From positions 1 to 8,439 of the forward strand of contig CAMOHW010000031.1 in the NCBI GenBank assembly GCA_946615525.1: a stretch of DNA of 8,439 bases, in the 5' to 3' direction. The DNA comes from an uncultured Clostridia bacterium (GTDB taxonomy: Bacteria; Bacillota; Clostridia; Oscillospirales; CAG-272). A program made the position numbers and the translations under genes. The notes beneath the pieces are model-generated. The model was not told the origin of the DNA and searched no databases. It saw only the letters and a list, made by a program, of their open reading frames with translations. Shown piece by piece: positions 1 to 8,439 of the stretch (position 1 is the stretch's first letter; each line of letters starts with the position of its first letter).

Positions 1-749
1 CTATGGTGCATGAACACGCTGAGCTTGCATGGATCTTGAATTGCTTTACCATGTTTGGGGAACTCTCCCGTATGACGCAGTTCAAAGATAAAAGCGCGCG
101 CCATGCCGATAACATCAATGCAGGGCTGTTTACCTATCCCGTATTGATGGCGGCAGATATTCTGCTCTATCAAACCGATGTAGTCCCGGTGGGTATTGAC
201 CAGGTCCAGCATGTGGAACTCTGTCGCGATATTGCCAATCGGTTCAATCAAATCTATCCGGATACCTTTACTGTTCCAACGGCAATGCTGGCGAAAAACG
301 GCAAAAAAATCATGTCGCTTGCCGATCCGGAAAAGAAGATGAGCAAATCCGATGAAAATCAAAATGCCGTAGTATATATTCTGGATGATCGTGATACAAT
401 AATCCGTAAGTTCAAGCGCGCGGTCACCGATTCGGGCAGTGAAATTCGATTTGATGCGCAAAAGCCGGGTGTCAGTAACCTCATCACCATTTATTCCTGC
501 TTTACCGGAAAGAGCATTCCGGAGATCGAACGAGAGTTTGATGGGAAAGGGTATGGCGATTTCAAACTTGCCGTTGGTGAGGTCACGGCGGACGCGCTTG
601 CCGGCGTTCAAAACCGTTACCGGGAGTTTTTGGGCGATAAAGCTCAACTGGAAGCGCAAATGAAACAAGGCGCCGAGGAGGCCTCCTGGTATGCGCGCCG
701 CACGCTTTCCAAAGTGCAAAAGAAGTTGGGGTTTGTGCAACTCCGTTAA
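1..749 (+). CDS. trpS: Tryptophanyl-tRNA synthetase, 3' part (5' end outside window)
   Basis: Class I aminoacyl-tRNA synthetase that charges tRNA-Trp with tryptophan in the cytoplasm. The reading frame is open at the left edge (first full codon at base 3), so the N-terminal part with the HIGH-like nucleotide-binding signature is missing; the ATG at base 3 is an internal Met, not the start. The 248 visible residues begin at the conserved stretch VHEHAELAWILNC and continue through GELSRMTQFKDKSA, NINAGLFTYPVLMAADILLY and VPVGIDQVQH, all typical of bacterial TrpRS. The class I KMSKS loop is intact at bases 336-350 (EKKMSKSDEN). The C-terminal helical part follows (FKRAVTDS, PGVSNL, the GAEEAS region) and ends at a normal family position with a TAA stop. 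A hairpin terminator lies 6 bases downstream. The family assignment is secure; regulation cannot be judged because the 5' region is absent. Confidence 0.97.
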   Translation, partial: MVHEHAELAWILNCFTMFGELSRMTQFKDKSARHADNINAGLFTYPVLMAADILLYQTDVVPVGIDQVQHVELCRDIANRFNQIYPDTFTVPTAMLAKNGKKIMSLADPEKKMSKSDENQNAVVYILDDRDTIIRKFKRAVTDSGSEIRFDAQKPGVSNLITIYSCFTGKSIPEIEREFDGKGYGDFKLAVGEVTADALAGVQNRYREFLGDKAQLEAQMKQGAEEASWYARRTLSKVQKKLGFVQLR

Positions 750-755
750 ACAGAG

Positions 756-809
756 AAAAGCTACATCTGTTCTTTTCCAAATGGGAAAAGCCGGAATGTA
801 GCTTTTTTT
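756..809 (+). terminator. Rho-independent terminator after trpS
   Basis: A two-part hairpin. The outer stem pairs 756-766 (AAAAGCTACAT) with 796-806 (ATGTAGCTTTT). The inner stem pairs 772-778 (CTTTTCC) with 784-790 (GGAAAAG) around a 5-base loop. Five unpaired bases lie on each side between the stems. A run of seven T (803-809) follows. It sits directly after the trpS stop and 2 bases before the ribosome binding site of the next gene, so it may also act as an attenuator or readthrough point for that gene. Confidence 0.85.
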
Positions 810-811
810 GC

Positions 812-816
812 GGAGG
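812..816 (+). promoter_or_regulatory. Ribosome binding site fixing a TTG start
   Basis: GGAGG at 812-816 lies 8 bases before a TTG codon at 825, an ideal spacing. The upstream in-frame GTG at 816-818 overlaps the SD itself and cannot be used with it. This decides the start of the WecA/TagO-family gene. Confidence 0.8.
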
Positions 817-824
817 TGAAAAAT

Positions 825-1814
825 TTGCCGATCCTTTTGTGGACTCTTGCAACCTATGCGGCAACGGTGGCGCTTTTTCCGGCGGTGATCGCTTTTTCCT
901 GGCGCATTGGCGCTTTGGATGTTCCGGGGGAGCGGCGCAGGATCCATCAAACCAGTGTGCCGCGTATTGGAGGAGTTGCCGTTTTTTTCGTTTTTGTAAT
1001 TGCGTCGCTTCTCTCCGGCGCGGTGAGCAGTTCGTTCCGATTTGCGCTTGCGGGCGCGTCGATCGTTTTTACTGTCGGCTTTGTTGACGATTTGCTTGAA
1101 CTGCCTGCGTGGATCAAGTTTTTCTTTCAGGTCATTGCAACGGCATTCAGTGTTGGAGGAATGCAGAGCAAAACATGGATCGGTGCTTTTGCGTCTTTCT
1201 TTTGGATTCTTCTTTTGACCAATGCTCACAATTTGATTGACGGCATGGACGGTTTGTTTGCCGGAACCGCCATTTTGGAAAGTCTTGCGCTTGCGGCGGC
1301 ATTTCTGTTGTTGGGGCTTTCCCCACTGCTTCCGCTCTTGTTGACGGCGACCTGTGCAGGATTTTTTTACTACAACCGCCCACCTGCGCGCATTTTTGCG
1401 GGTGATTGCGGATCGGGTAGTGTCGGCTTTTTGTTGGGCACACTCTCTTTGCCGCTTTTTGCCGAACAGAGTTGGAGTTTGGGATTTCTGGCGCCTCTTT
1501 TCATCCTGGCGTATCCGATCGCGGATGTTGTAACCACTGTTTTGCGCCGTAGCGTCCGCCGTCAATCGTTGTTTGCGGCAGATCGCGGGCATTTACACCA
1601 TTTGCTCTTTGATCTTGGCTTTTCCAGCCGAAGCGCGTCAGGAGTGTTGCACGGGGTCAGCGCCTCGATCGCAATGCTCGGGGTGCTTCTTTTGCGCGTT
1701 GAGTTTGTCCCTTATGCCGCCGCGGTCAGTCTTTTATGCGTTGCGGTTTTGCTTTTTACCCGTCGGGCGCTCATGCGGCGCTCCGGGCGCGGAAATGTTG
1801 CAAATAACAGTTGA
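825..1814 (+). CDS. WecA/TagO (MraY-like) undecaprenyl-phosphate sugar-1-phosphate transferase
   Basis: Polytopic membrane enzyme of the polyprenyl-phosphate N-acetylhexosamine-1-phosphate transferase family. Such enzymes move a sugar-1-phosphate from a UDP-sugar to undecaprenyl phosphate, the first lipid-linked step of wall teichoic acid or surface polysaccharide synthesis. Counting from the TTG start (329 residues), visible signatures are DVPGERRRIH (32-41) with PRIGG (46-50), the Asp pair in FVDDLLELP (88-89), NAHNLIDGMDGL (133-144), GDCGSGSVGF (193-202) and DRGHLHHLLFDLG (253-265). The last, with its His cluster, is typical of WecA/TagO rather than MraY. About ten hydrophobic segments fill the rest. 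Every family motif is present, so it is probably active. The exact donor (GlcNAc or another) cannot be read from sequence. No separate promoter was recognised; expression may depend on readthrough of the trpS terminator. The stop codon overlaps the -35 box of the next promoter. Confidence 0.92.
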   Translation: MPILLWTLATYAATVALFPAVIAFSWRIGALDVPGERRRIHQTSVPRIGGVAVFFVFVIASLLSGAVSSSFRFALAGASIVFTVGFVDDLLELPAWIKFFFQVIATAFSVGGMQSKTWIGAFASFFWILLLTNAHNLIDGMDGLFAGTAILESLALAAAFLLLGLSPLLPLLLTATCAGFFYYNRPPARIFAGDCGSGSVGFLLGTLSLPLFAEQSWSLGFLAPLFILAYPIADVVTTVLRRSVRRQSLFAADRGHLHHLLFDLGFSSRSASGVLHGVSASIAMLGVLLLRVEFVPYAAAVSLLCVAVLLFTRRALMRRSGRGNVANNS

Positions 1815-1839
1815 TTTTTATAAAGAAATATGATAAAAT
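1811..1839 (+). promoter_or_regulatory. Sigma-A-like promoter for the peptidase-ligA operon
   Basis: TTGATT (1811-1816) and TAAAAT (1834-1839) are separated by 17 bases. A TG at 1831-1832 gives an extended -10. The -35 box overlaps the TGA stop of the upstream gene. The predicted transcription start is near 1846, about 45 bases before the chosen ATG. An imperfect inverted repeat (ATAG at 1840-1843, CTAT at 1853-1856) straddles that start and could be an operator, but it is weak. Confidence 0.7.
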
Positions 1840-1875
1840 ATAGTTATCATAGCTATGAAGTGTAAATGGCTTACA

Positions 1876-1883
1876 AAAGGAGG
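1876..1883 (+). promoter_or_regulatory. Ribosome binding site choosing the ATG at 1891
   Basis: AAAGGAGG at 1876-1883 is a near-perfect SD, 7 bases before the ATG at 1891. An in-frame ATG at 1855 has no SD and would put twelve charged or polar residues ahead of the lipoprotein signal peptide, so 1891 is the real start. Confidence 0.85.
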
Positions 1884-1890
1884 CAGGGGA

Positions 1891-3537
1891 ATGAGCATCT
1901 TCAAAAGGATCCTGCTTCTTTTTTGCGTTTTGGCAATTCTCCTTTTTTCGTTGTCTTCCTGTATGGGAGCATTGCTCCTTTCCGGTTCTTTATTGCCGCA
2001 AAGACAGAATGGAGCGCAGCCAAACATTCCAAGCGAAGAAAAGTTTGCCTATACGCTGACCGAAGCTGACAGGCAAACCGTTCTTGCCGATTTAAACGAT
2101 CTTGAAAAACTGATCCTGGAGGAGCGATCTTCCAGCGAAACAAAGATCAATGCCGCTTGTGACAAGATGGAGGACTCCTACTATCACATTGCAACACAGA
2201 CCGAACTCGCCTACATCTATCACTGTTTGGATAAGGCGGATACGGAAAAAAGTCAAGCATATCTCTATGCATCTGCCATGCAATCGGATCTCTATGCTGC
2301 CTACCAGACGACCTGCAAGCGGATCGACGCTTCGGATGCTCCCGGCAAGAGCATTTTCTTTGCAGATTGGAGCGAAGAGGATTTGGAGGAGATGCGAGGA
2401 TATTCCGAGGAATATACCGAACTGGTTCAGGCAAACGATCGCCTTGTCGTAGAGTATCGCTCCCTTTCCAAAACCGAGCGCAAGACCCGCGCACCGGAGT
2501 TGTATTTGCAGATCGTCCGCAACAACAACCGCATTGCCGCACTTTACGGATATGAGAGCTATCCTGCGTATGCCTACGCAAAGATTTACCATCGCGATTA
2601 TACGCCGGCAGATGCCGAACAAATTCATGTGGCGGTCAAATCGATCCTTTTACCTGCTTGTCAAACGGCCTTGCAAAAGTTTCAATCGGGGTATTCCGGT
2701 CTGACAGCCAAAGAGCGGGAAATCGTTCGTGCGCTGTTGGAAGGGGAATACAATGACGCGTGGAGCTTGCTCGGCGGTTATCTTGCTTCTTATTCCGACG
2801 AAGTAGAAGAAGATATGCGCAGTCTGTTTTTGCCCGACAATCACTTTTTGACCGACGCACAGAACGCCGATGCCGGTGCGTTTACCACTTATTTATACGA
2901 TTATGAACAGCCCGTTTGCTATTTTGGCCCGGGATACCATGACGGATTTACCGTCATTCACGAATTGGGGCATTATTACAGTGCGCTCTTTTCGGAAAAC
3001 AAAGTGCAAATGGATATTGCCGAAACGCAATCCCAGGCAAACGAATGGCTTTTCACCGCCTATTTGCAAAACACACAAAACAATCAAAACATTGCGCAAA
3101 CCGTTTTGTATTATCAACTGCATTCTGCAATACAAACCATTGTTTTGGCATCTATCATTGATGAATTTGAGAAAAGCGTTTATCTTGATCCGCCCGCAAG
3201 CCCGGAGGAGCTTGACGCGCGTATGAGAGCGGTTTGCCAGGGCTATGGCGGCGTTGATGCAGTCAAAGCACAGTTTGCCGACCCTATGCAGTATTGGCGC
3301 GCCGTAACGCTGGAAAATCCCTGCTATTATATCAGCTATTCTTTTTCCATGCTGGCGGCAATCAATTTTTACGAATTGGCGACACGGGAGTATCCCGCGG
3401 CGCAAAGCGTTTATCTTGACCTTGCCGTTCTGGAACTGGAGGATGGAAAAACCTATCTCCAATGGTTGGAAGAGCAAAAGATGCACACACCGTTTGAAGA
3501 GGAGTATTATCAAATTATTGCCGCGCTTGTGGAATAA
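1891..3537 (+). CDS. M3-family-like zinc metallopeptidase, lipoprotein
   Basis: Predicted cell-surface oligopeptidase of 548 residues, related to the M3 family (oligoendopeptidase F/thimet type), which cleaves short peptides. The N-terminus is a lipoprotein signal: basic start (MSIFKR), hydrophobic core and lipobox LSSC with lipidated Cys24, so the enzyme should be anchored outside the membrane. A helical region follows, including the M3-like stretch ELYLQIVRNNNRIAALYGY. The zinc motif is HELGH (His357, Glu358, His361), preceded by GPGYHDGFTVI; the third ligand is probably Glu378 in DIAETQSQANEW. Near the C-terminus, NPCYYISYSFSM (Tyr479, 480, 483) resembles the substrate-binding tyrosine region of M3 enzymes. 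The gap from second His to presumed Glu (17 residues) is shorter than the roughly 24 I recall for M3. First gene of the operon; the Lgt-like gene starts 18 bases after its stop. The substrate is unknown. Confidence 0.87.
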   Translation: MSIFKRILLLFCVLAILLFSLSSCMGALLLSGSLLPQRQNGAQPNIPSEEKFAYTLTEADRQTVLADLNDLEKLILEERSSSETKINAACDKMEDSYYHIATQTELAYIYHCLDKADTEKSQAYLYASAMQSDLYAAYQTTCKRIDASDAPGKSIFFADWSEEDLEEMRGYSEEYTELVQANDRLVVEYRSLSKTERKTRAPELYLQIVRNNNRIAALYGYESYPAYAYAKIYHRDYTPADAEQIHVAVKSILLPACQTALQKFQSGYSGLTAKEREIVRALLEGEYNDAWSLLGGYLASYSDEVEEDMRSLFLPDNHFLTDAQNADAGAFTTYLYDYEQPVCYFGPGYHDGFTVIHELGHYYSALFSENKVQMDIAETQSQANEWLFTAYLQNTQNNQNIAQTVLYYQLHSAIQTIVLASIIDEFEKSVYLDPPASPEELDARMRAVCQGYGGVDAVKAQFADPMQYWRAVTLENPCYYISYSFSMLAAINFYELATREYPAAQSVYLDLAVLELEDGKTYLQWLEEQKMHTPFEEEYYQIIAALVE

Positions 3538-3555
3538 AAAAGAAAGGAGAACGCC

Positions 3556-4327
3556 ATGTATCCCAACGAACTGTTTTGGAATATCGATTTTTACACCATT
3601 TTTATGGCGCTTGGTTTTTTTGCCGCAGTTGTTTTGTTCCGGTTTCTTGCCGATCGCGCAAAACTTTCGGCAAAAGTGCAAAACTTGTGTCTGGGTGCCG
3701 GCGTTGCTTCTATGGTGGGTGGATTCCTTTGTGCAGTGTTGTTCCAGGGGATCTACAATGCCATTGCCAGCGGAAAGTTCTCGCTCTCGCAGGAGACCGG
3801 TTCCACCTTTTATGGCGGTTTGATCGGCGGGGTTGCAACTTTTATCGGCGTGTATTTTCTTGCCGGTAGTCGGGTGCTTCCACAAAAGGGAATGGCAAAA
3901 GCCGGGCTTTCCGAAGTTCTCAATCTCGGTATTTGTTCGGTTGTTATTGCCCATGCGTTTGGCAGGATCGGGTGCTTGTTTGCCGGTTGTTGCCACGGGG
4001 CAATTACCAATGCTTGGTATGGCGTTTGGAATGCGACTTTGGGTGCAAAAACCGTTCCCATTCCACTGTTTGAATCGCTGTTTCTGTTTGCCCTGTGCGC
4101 CTTTCTTTGCTATGCGGCATTCCGCTTCAAAAAGAAACTGAACATTTCTTTGTATTTCATTCTGTATGGCATTTGGCGCTTTTTCATTGAATTTTTCCGG
4201 GGAGATGAGCGCGGGAAAACGATTGTCCCCTGGTTGACTCCTTCGCAGTTGATCGCGATTTTGTCGATCATTCTGGGCGGTATTTTGCTGTTCCTTGCTT
4301 TTCGAAAAGACAGGGAGGGCAAGGAAA

Positions 4328-4335
<8 letters not shown>
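3556..4335 (+). CDS. Lgt-like (prolipoprotein diacylglyceryl transferase family) membrane protein
   Basis: Multi-pass membrane protein of 259 residues in the Lgt family, whose classical members move diacylglycerol from phosphatidylglycerol to the lipobox Cys of prolipoproteins. Supporting features are the N-terminal IDFYTIFMALGFFAAV, FYGGLIGG (85-92), AFGRIGCLFAGCCHG (134-148), a PIPLFESL stretch, and WRFFIEFFRGDERG (Arg215) before the last helix. The Arg of GR (Arg137) and the C-terminal Arg are kept. The His of the classical HGGLIG motif is Tyr86, and the usual GRxGNFxN is replaced by a Cys-rich version with Cys140, Cys145 and Cys146. It may therefore be a divergent Lgt or a paralogue with another acceptor. 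SD AAAGGAG (3543-3549) has a 6-base spacer. The gene follows a lipoprotein gene by 18 bases and overlaps the next by 8. Family membership is firm; the exact reaction is not. Confidence 0.85.
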
Positions 4336-7115
<2,780 letters not shown>

Positions 7116-7120
7116 AGAAT

Positions 7121-7148
7121 AAAAAAGCGGCTGAACAGCCGCTTTTTT
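7121..7148. terminator. Bidirectional terminator between ligA and the YitT-family gene
   Basis: GCGGCT (7127-7132) pairs with AGCCGC (7137-7142) around GAAC. It is flanked by six A upstream (7121-7126) and six T downstream (7143-7148), so it works on both strands. It ends ligA on the plus strand. The minus-strand YitT-family stop codon (7147-7149) overlaps its T-run. Confidence 0.9.
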
Positions 7149-8004
7149 ATTCCTCTGCAAATCCGCGTCCATGAACCTCGCGGATTTTTGTTACCGTCAA
7201 AAAGGCGTCGGGATCGGTTTTTCGGATCAGTTCGGTGGCTTGGTGGAGTTTGCGGGGGTGCAAAATACAAAGAACGCCCTTCTGCTTTTTCTCCAAATGC
7301 CCGGTTTCGATCATGGTCATGGTAACACCAACATTCAAAGAGCGTAAAAGCACTTTCCGCAGTTCTTCATAGCGCTCGGAAATTACAAAGAGTTGCACCT
7401 GTGCCTTGCCGACAAGAATGACCTGCTCGATCAAAATGGATTCCAAAATCAAAAGTAACAGTCCCGGCAGTGCTTGCTGCGGATACCAGAATGCCTGAGC
7501 ACCAATGACCAAAACGCCAAGAAGATTCACCATCCAGGAAATGGGAAGCCCAAACCAGCGATGGGCGATCAGGGCAATGATATCCATTCCTCCTGTCGAG
7601 GAGCCAACGCGCATGGTCAACCCCATGCCAACACCAATAATCAGTCCGGCGCAAATGGCGGCAAGCGTGGCGTCGTCGGTCAAAGCGCCAATATTGGGGA
7701 TTCGTTCAAATCCCGCCAAAAAGAGGGGATACAAAATCGAACCCGCAATGGTGGTCAGGAAAAAATGTTTTCCAAGCACAAAAAAACCGAGCAACAGTAA
7801 AATAAGATTCAAAAGCAAAATGGCAACGGCAGGGTCAAAACCGGGAAAAGCATGGTGCAGGGCAATGCCAATGCCGGTAGTTCCATCCGAAAGAATGTTG
7901 TGGGGAAGAATGAATGCGGCAACGCCGAACGCCAACAGTGTGTTTCCCAAAAGGATACACACACAAACCAAGATCCAGCGTTTCCAATCTTGCTTTTTCT
8001 TCAT
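7147..8004 (-). CDS. YitT-family membrane protein (YitT_membrane + DUF2179)
   Basis: Integral membrane protein of 285 residues of the YitT family, common in Firmicutes and of uncertain, possibly transport-related, function. The first 200 residues hold about six hydrophobic segments (near 10-33, 57-78, 82-97, 112-132, 155-173, 178-198) and the family signatures LPHNILSDGTTGIG (33-46) and GSSTGGMDIIA (134-144). The last 85 residues form the soluble DUF2179-type domain, from QVQLFVISERYEELRK to the closing VHGRGF. Length and domain order are complete. The start is supported by AAAAAGGCGG (complement of 8011-8020), 6 bases before the ATG. It is transcribed alone, convergent with ligA and divergent from the next lipoprotein gene. 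Genomes often hold several copies, so no specific symbol is given. Confidence 0.93.
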   Translation of the reverse strand: MKKKQDWKRWILVCVCILLGNTLLAFGVAAFILPHNILSDGTTGIGIALHHAFPGFDPAVAILLLNLILLLLGFFVLGKHFFLTTIAGSILYPLFLAGFERIPNIGALTDDATLAAICAGLIIGVGMGLTMRVGSSTGGMDIIALIAHRWFGLPISWMVNLLGVLVIGAQAFWYPQQALPGLLLLILESILIEQVILVGKAQVQLFVISERYEELRKVLLRSLNVGVTMTMIETGHLEKKQKGVLCILHPRKLHQATELIRKTDPDAFLTVTKIREVHGRGFAEE

Positions 8005-8068
8005 AAAACACCGCCTTTTTATTAAGGAATCTCACCGATAGTATGCAGCGATTTTTGCACGATTAATA

Positions 8069-8097
8069 ACAGTATTCGCGGTTGTCGGTCATTTCAA
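8069..8097 (-). promoter_or_regulatory. Possible promoter of the YitT-family gene
   Basis: On the minus strand, TTGAAA (8097-8092) is followed after 17 bases by TACTGT (8074-8069), about 65 bases before the start codon. The -35 box matches 5 of 6; the -10 box keeps only the TA...T positions. The spacing is ideal but the call is tentative. Confidence 0.35.
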
Positions 8098-8101
8098 AGA
8101 C

Positions 8102-8130
8102 CCGGCAACTCCAATAGTTCGGATTTTTTT
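8102..8130 (+). terminator. Weak terminator-like hairpin in the divergent intergenic region
   Basis: CCG (8102-8104) and AACT (8107-8110) can pair with AGTT (8116-8119) and CGG (8120-8122), leaving a 2-base bulge and a 5-base loop, followed by A and seven T (8124-8130). The stem is short and imperfect. No plus-strand gene ends here, so it may insulate the next gene, end a small transcript, or be chance. Confidence 0.3.
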
Positions 8131-8138
8131 CGTTTTAC

Positions 8139-8167
8139 TTGTATTGTGGCTGAAAATGTGATATGAT
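8139..8167 (+). promoter_or_regulatory. Sigma-A-like extended -10 promoter of the second lipoprotein gene
   Basis: TATGAT (8162-8167) is preceded by TG at 8159-8160, a proper extended -10. TTGTAT (8139-8144) lies 17 bases upstream as a partial -35. The predicted start of transcription is near 8174, about 45 bases before the ATG. The core ATATGATAA also occurs in the promoter of the peptidase operon. Confidence 0.65.
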
Positions 8168-8218
8168 AATAATAGAAATTGATCTGCCTGCTTAGCGCTT
8201 TTGAAAAGGAGATTGAAT

Positions 8219-8439
8219 ATGCTCAAAAGAATCCTGTCGTTGTTCTTGCTCGTGGCAACTGTTTTGGGCTTGTTGGCTTCCTGCAATCCGTCCAATGGAG
8301 GAGGAGCAAATAACGACCCGGATGAAGAACCCGAAAGATCCGGTCCTTATTTGATGGTCAACGGCGTTGACATTTCAAAATTTTCCATTTTGAAAGAATA
8401 TAGCGAGTATAGCGAGATCTATCAGAGTATCGGAGATAC
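8219..8439 (+). CDS. Lipoprotein of unknown function, N-terminal part (3' end outside window)
   Basis: Only the first 73 codons are present; the frame runs off the right edge. AAAGGAG (8205-8211) lies 7 bases before the ATG. The protein opens with a basic MLKR, a Leu-rich hydrophobic stretch and lipobox LASC, so Cys22 should be lipidated and the mature protein anchored on the outer face of the membrane. Next comes a low-complexity, acidic and Gly/Asn-rich linker (about 23-42, with GGG and DPDEEPE). The first folded part begins at PYLMVNGVDISKFSILKEYSEY. The NGVDISKFSI stretch recalls N-terminal domains of some large clostridial lipoproteins and glycoside-hydrolase-associated proteins, but this is a weak impression and no function is assigned. 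It is preceded by its own promoter and is not linked to the YitT-family gene, which runs the other way. Confidence 0.85.
   Translation, partial: MLKRILSLFLLVATVLGLLASCNPSNGGGANNDPDEEPERSGPYLMVNGVDISKFSILKEYSEYSEIYQSIGD

Noticed and set aside
1840..1856. Imperfect inverted repeat at the predicted transcription start of the peptidase operon
   Set aside because: Only the ATAG/CTAT ends and part of the centre are symmetric in AT-rich sequence, which is too weak to call an operator alone.
1855..1890. Upstream in-frame ATG giving a longer peptidase start
   Set aside because: It has no SD, and it would place KCKWLTKGGRG ahead of a well-formed lipoprotein signal peptide that starts right after a near-perfect SD.
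7505..8041. Plus-strand open frame (178 codons) opposite the YitT-family gene
   Set aside because: It has no SD and no recognisable domain, and the opposite strand has clear YitT family motifs and a proper ribosome binding site.

Overview
The window reads as an ordinary chromosomal segment of a Gram-positive, Firmicutes/Clostridia-like bacterium. The signs are strong AAAGGAG-type Shine-Dalgarno (SD) sequences with 6-8 base spacers, a TTG start, two lipoprotein signal peptides with Gram-positive style lipoboxes, a WecA/TagO-type transferase, a CPBP (CAAX-type) membrane protein and a YitT-family protein. Species cannot be told from the sequence. No phage, insertion sequence, CRISPR, tRNA or rRNA was seen.

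Layout. (1) Bases 1-749 hold the 3' part of trpS (tryptophanyl-tRNA synthetase), closed by a hairpin terminator at 756-809. (2) A WecA/TagO/MraY-family glycosyl-phosphate transferase follows; its ribosome binding site starts two bases after the terminator T-run and sets a TTG start at 825. (3) A clear sigma-A-like promoter at 1811-1839 overlaps the stop codon of that gene. It opens a probable four-gene operon: an M3-like lipoprotein metallopeptidase (1891-3537), an Lgt-like membrane protein (3556-4335), a CPBP membrane protein (4328-5128) and the NAD-dependent DNA ligase ligA (5121-7115). The last two junctions are both 8-base overlaps. (4) A bidirectional terminator at 7121-7148 is shared by ligA and the convergent YitT-family gene (8004-7147, minus strand). 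(5) A 214-base divergent intergenic region carries promoters in both directions and a weak terminator-like hairpin. It leads into the start of a second lipoprotein gene (8219 onwards), cut by the window edge.

Functionally, the operon joins three envelope proteins (a secreted lipid-anchored peptidase, an Lgt-family protein of the kind that lipidates such anchors, and a CPBP membrane protease-like protein) to a housekeeping DNA ligase. The Lgt-like protein departs from classical Lgt at a key position: Tyr where the conserved HGG histidine is expected, plus a Cys-rich GRIGC...GCCHG segment. I see no convincing undescribed system. The points most worth a second look are this Lgt-like protein and its pairing with a lipoprotein peptidase, and the terminator that abuts the ribosome binding site of the WecA/TagO gene.
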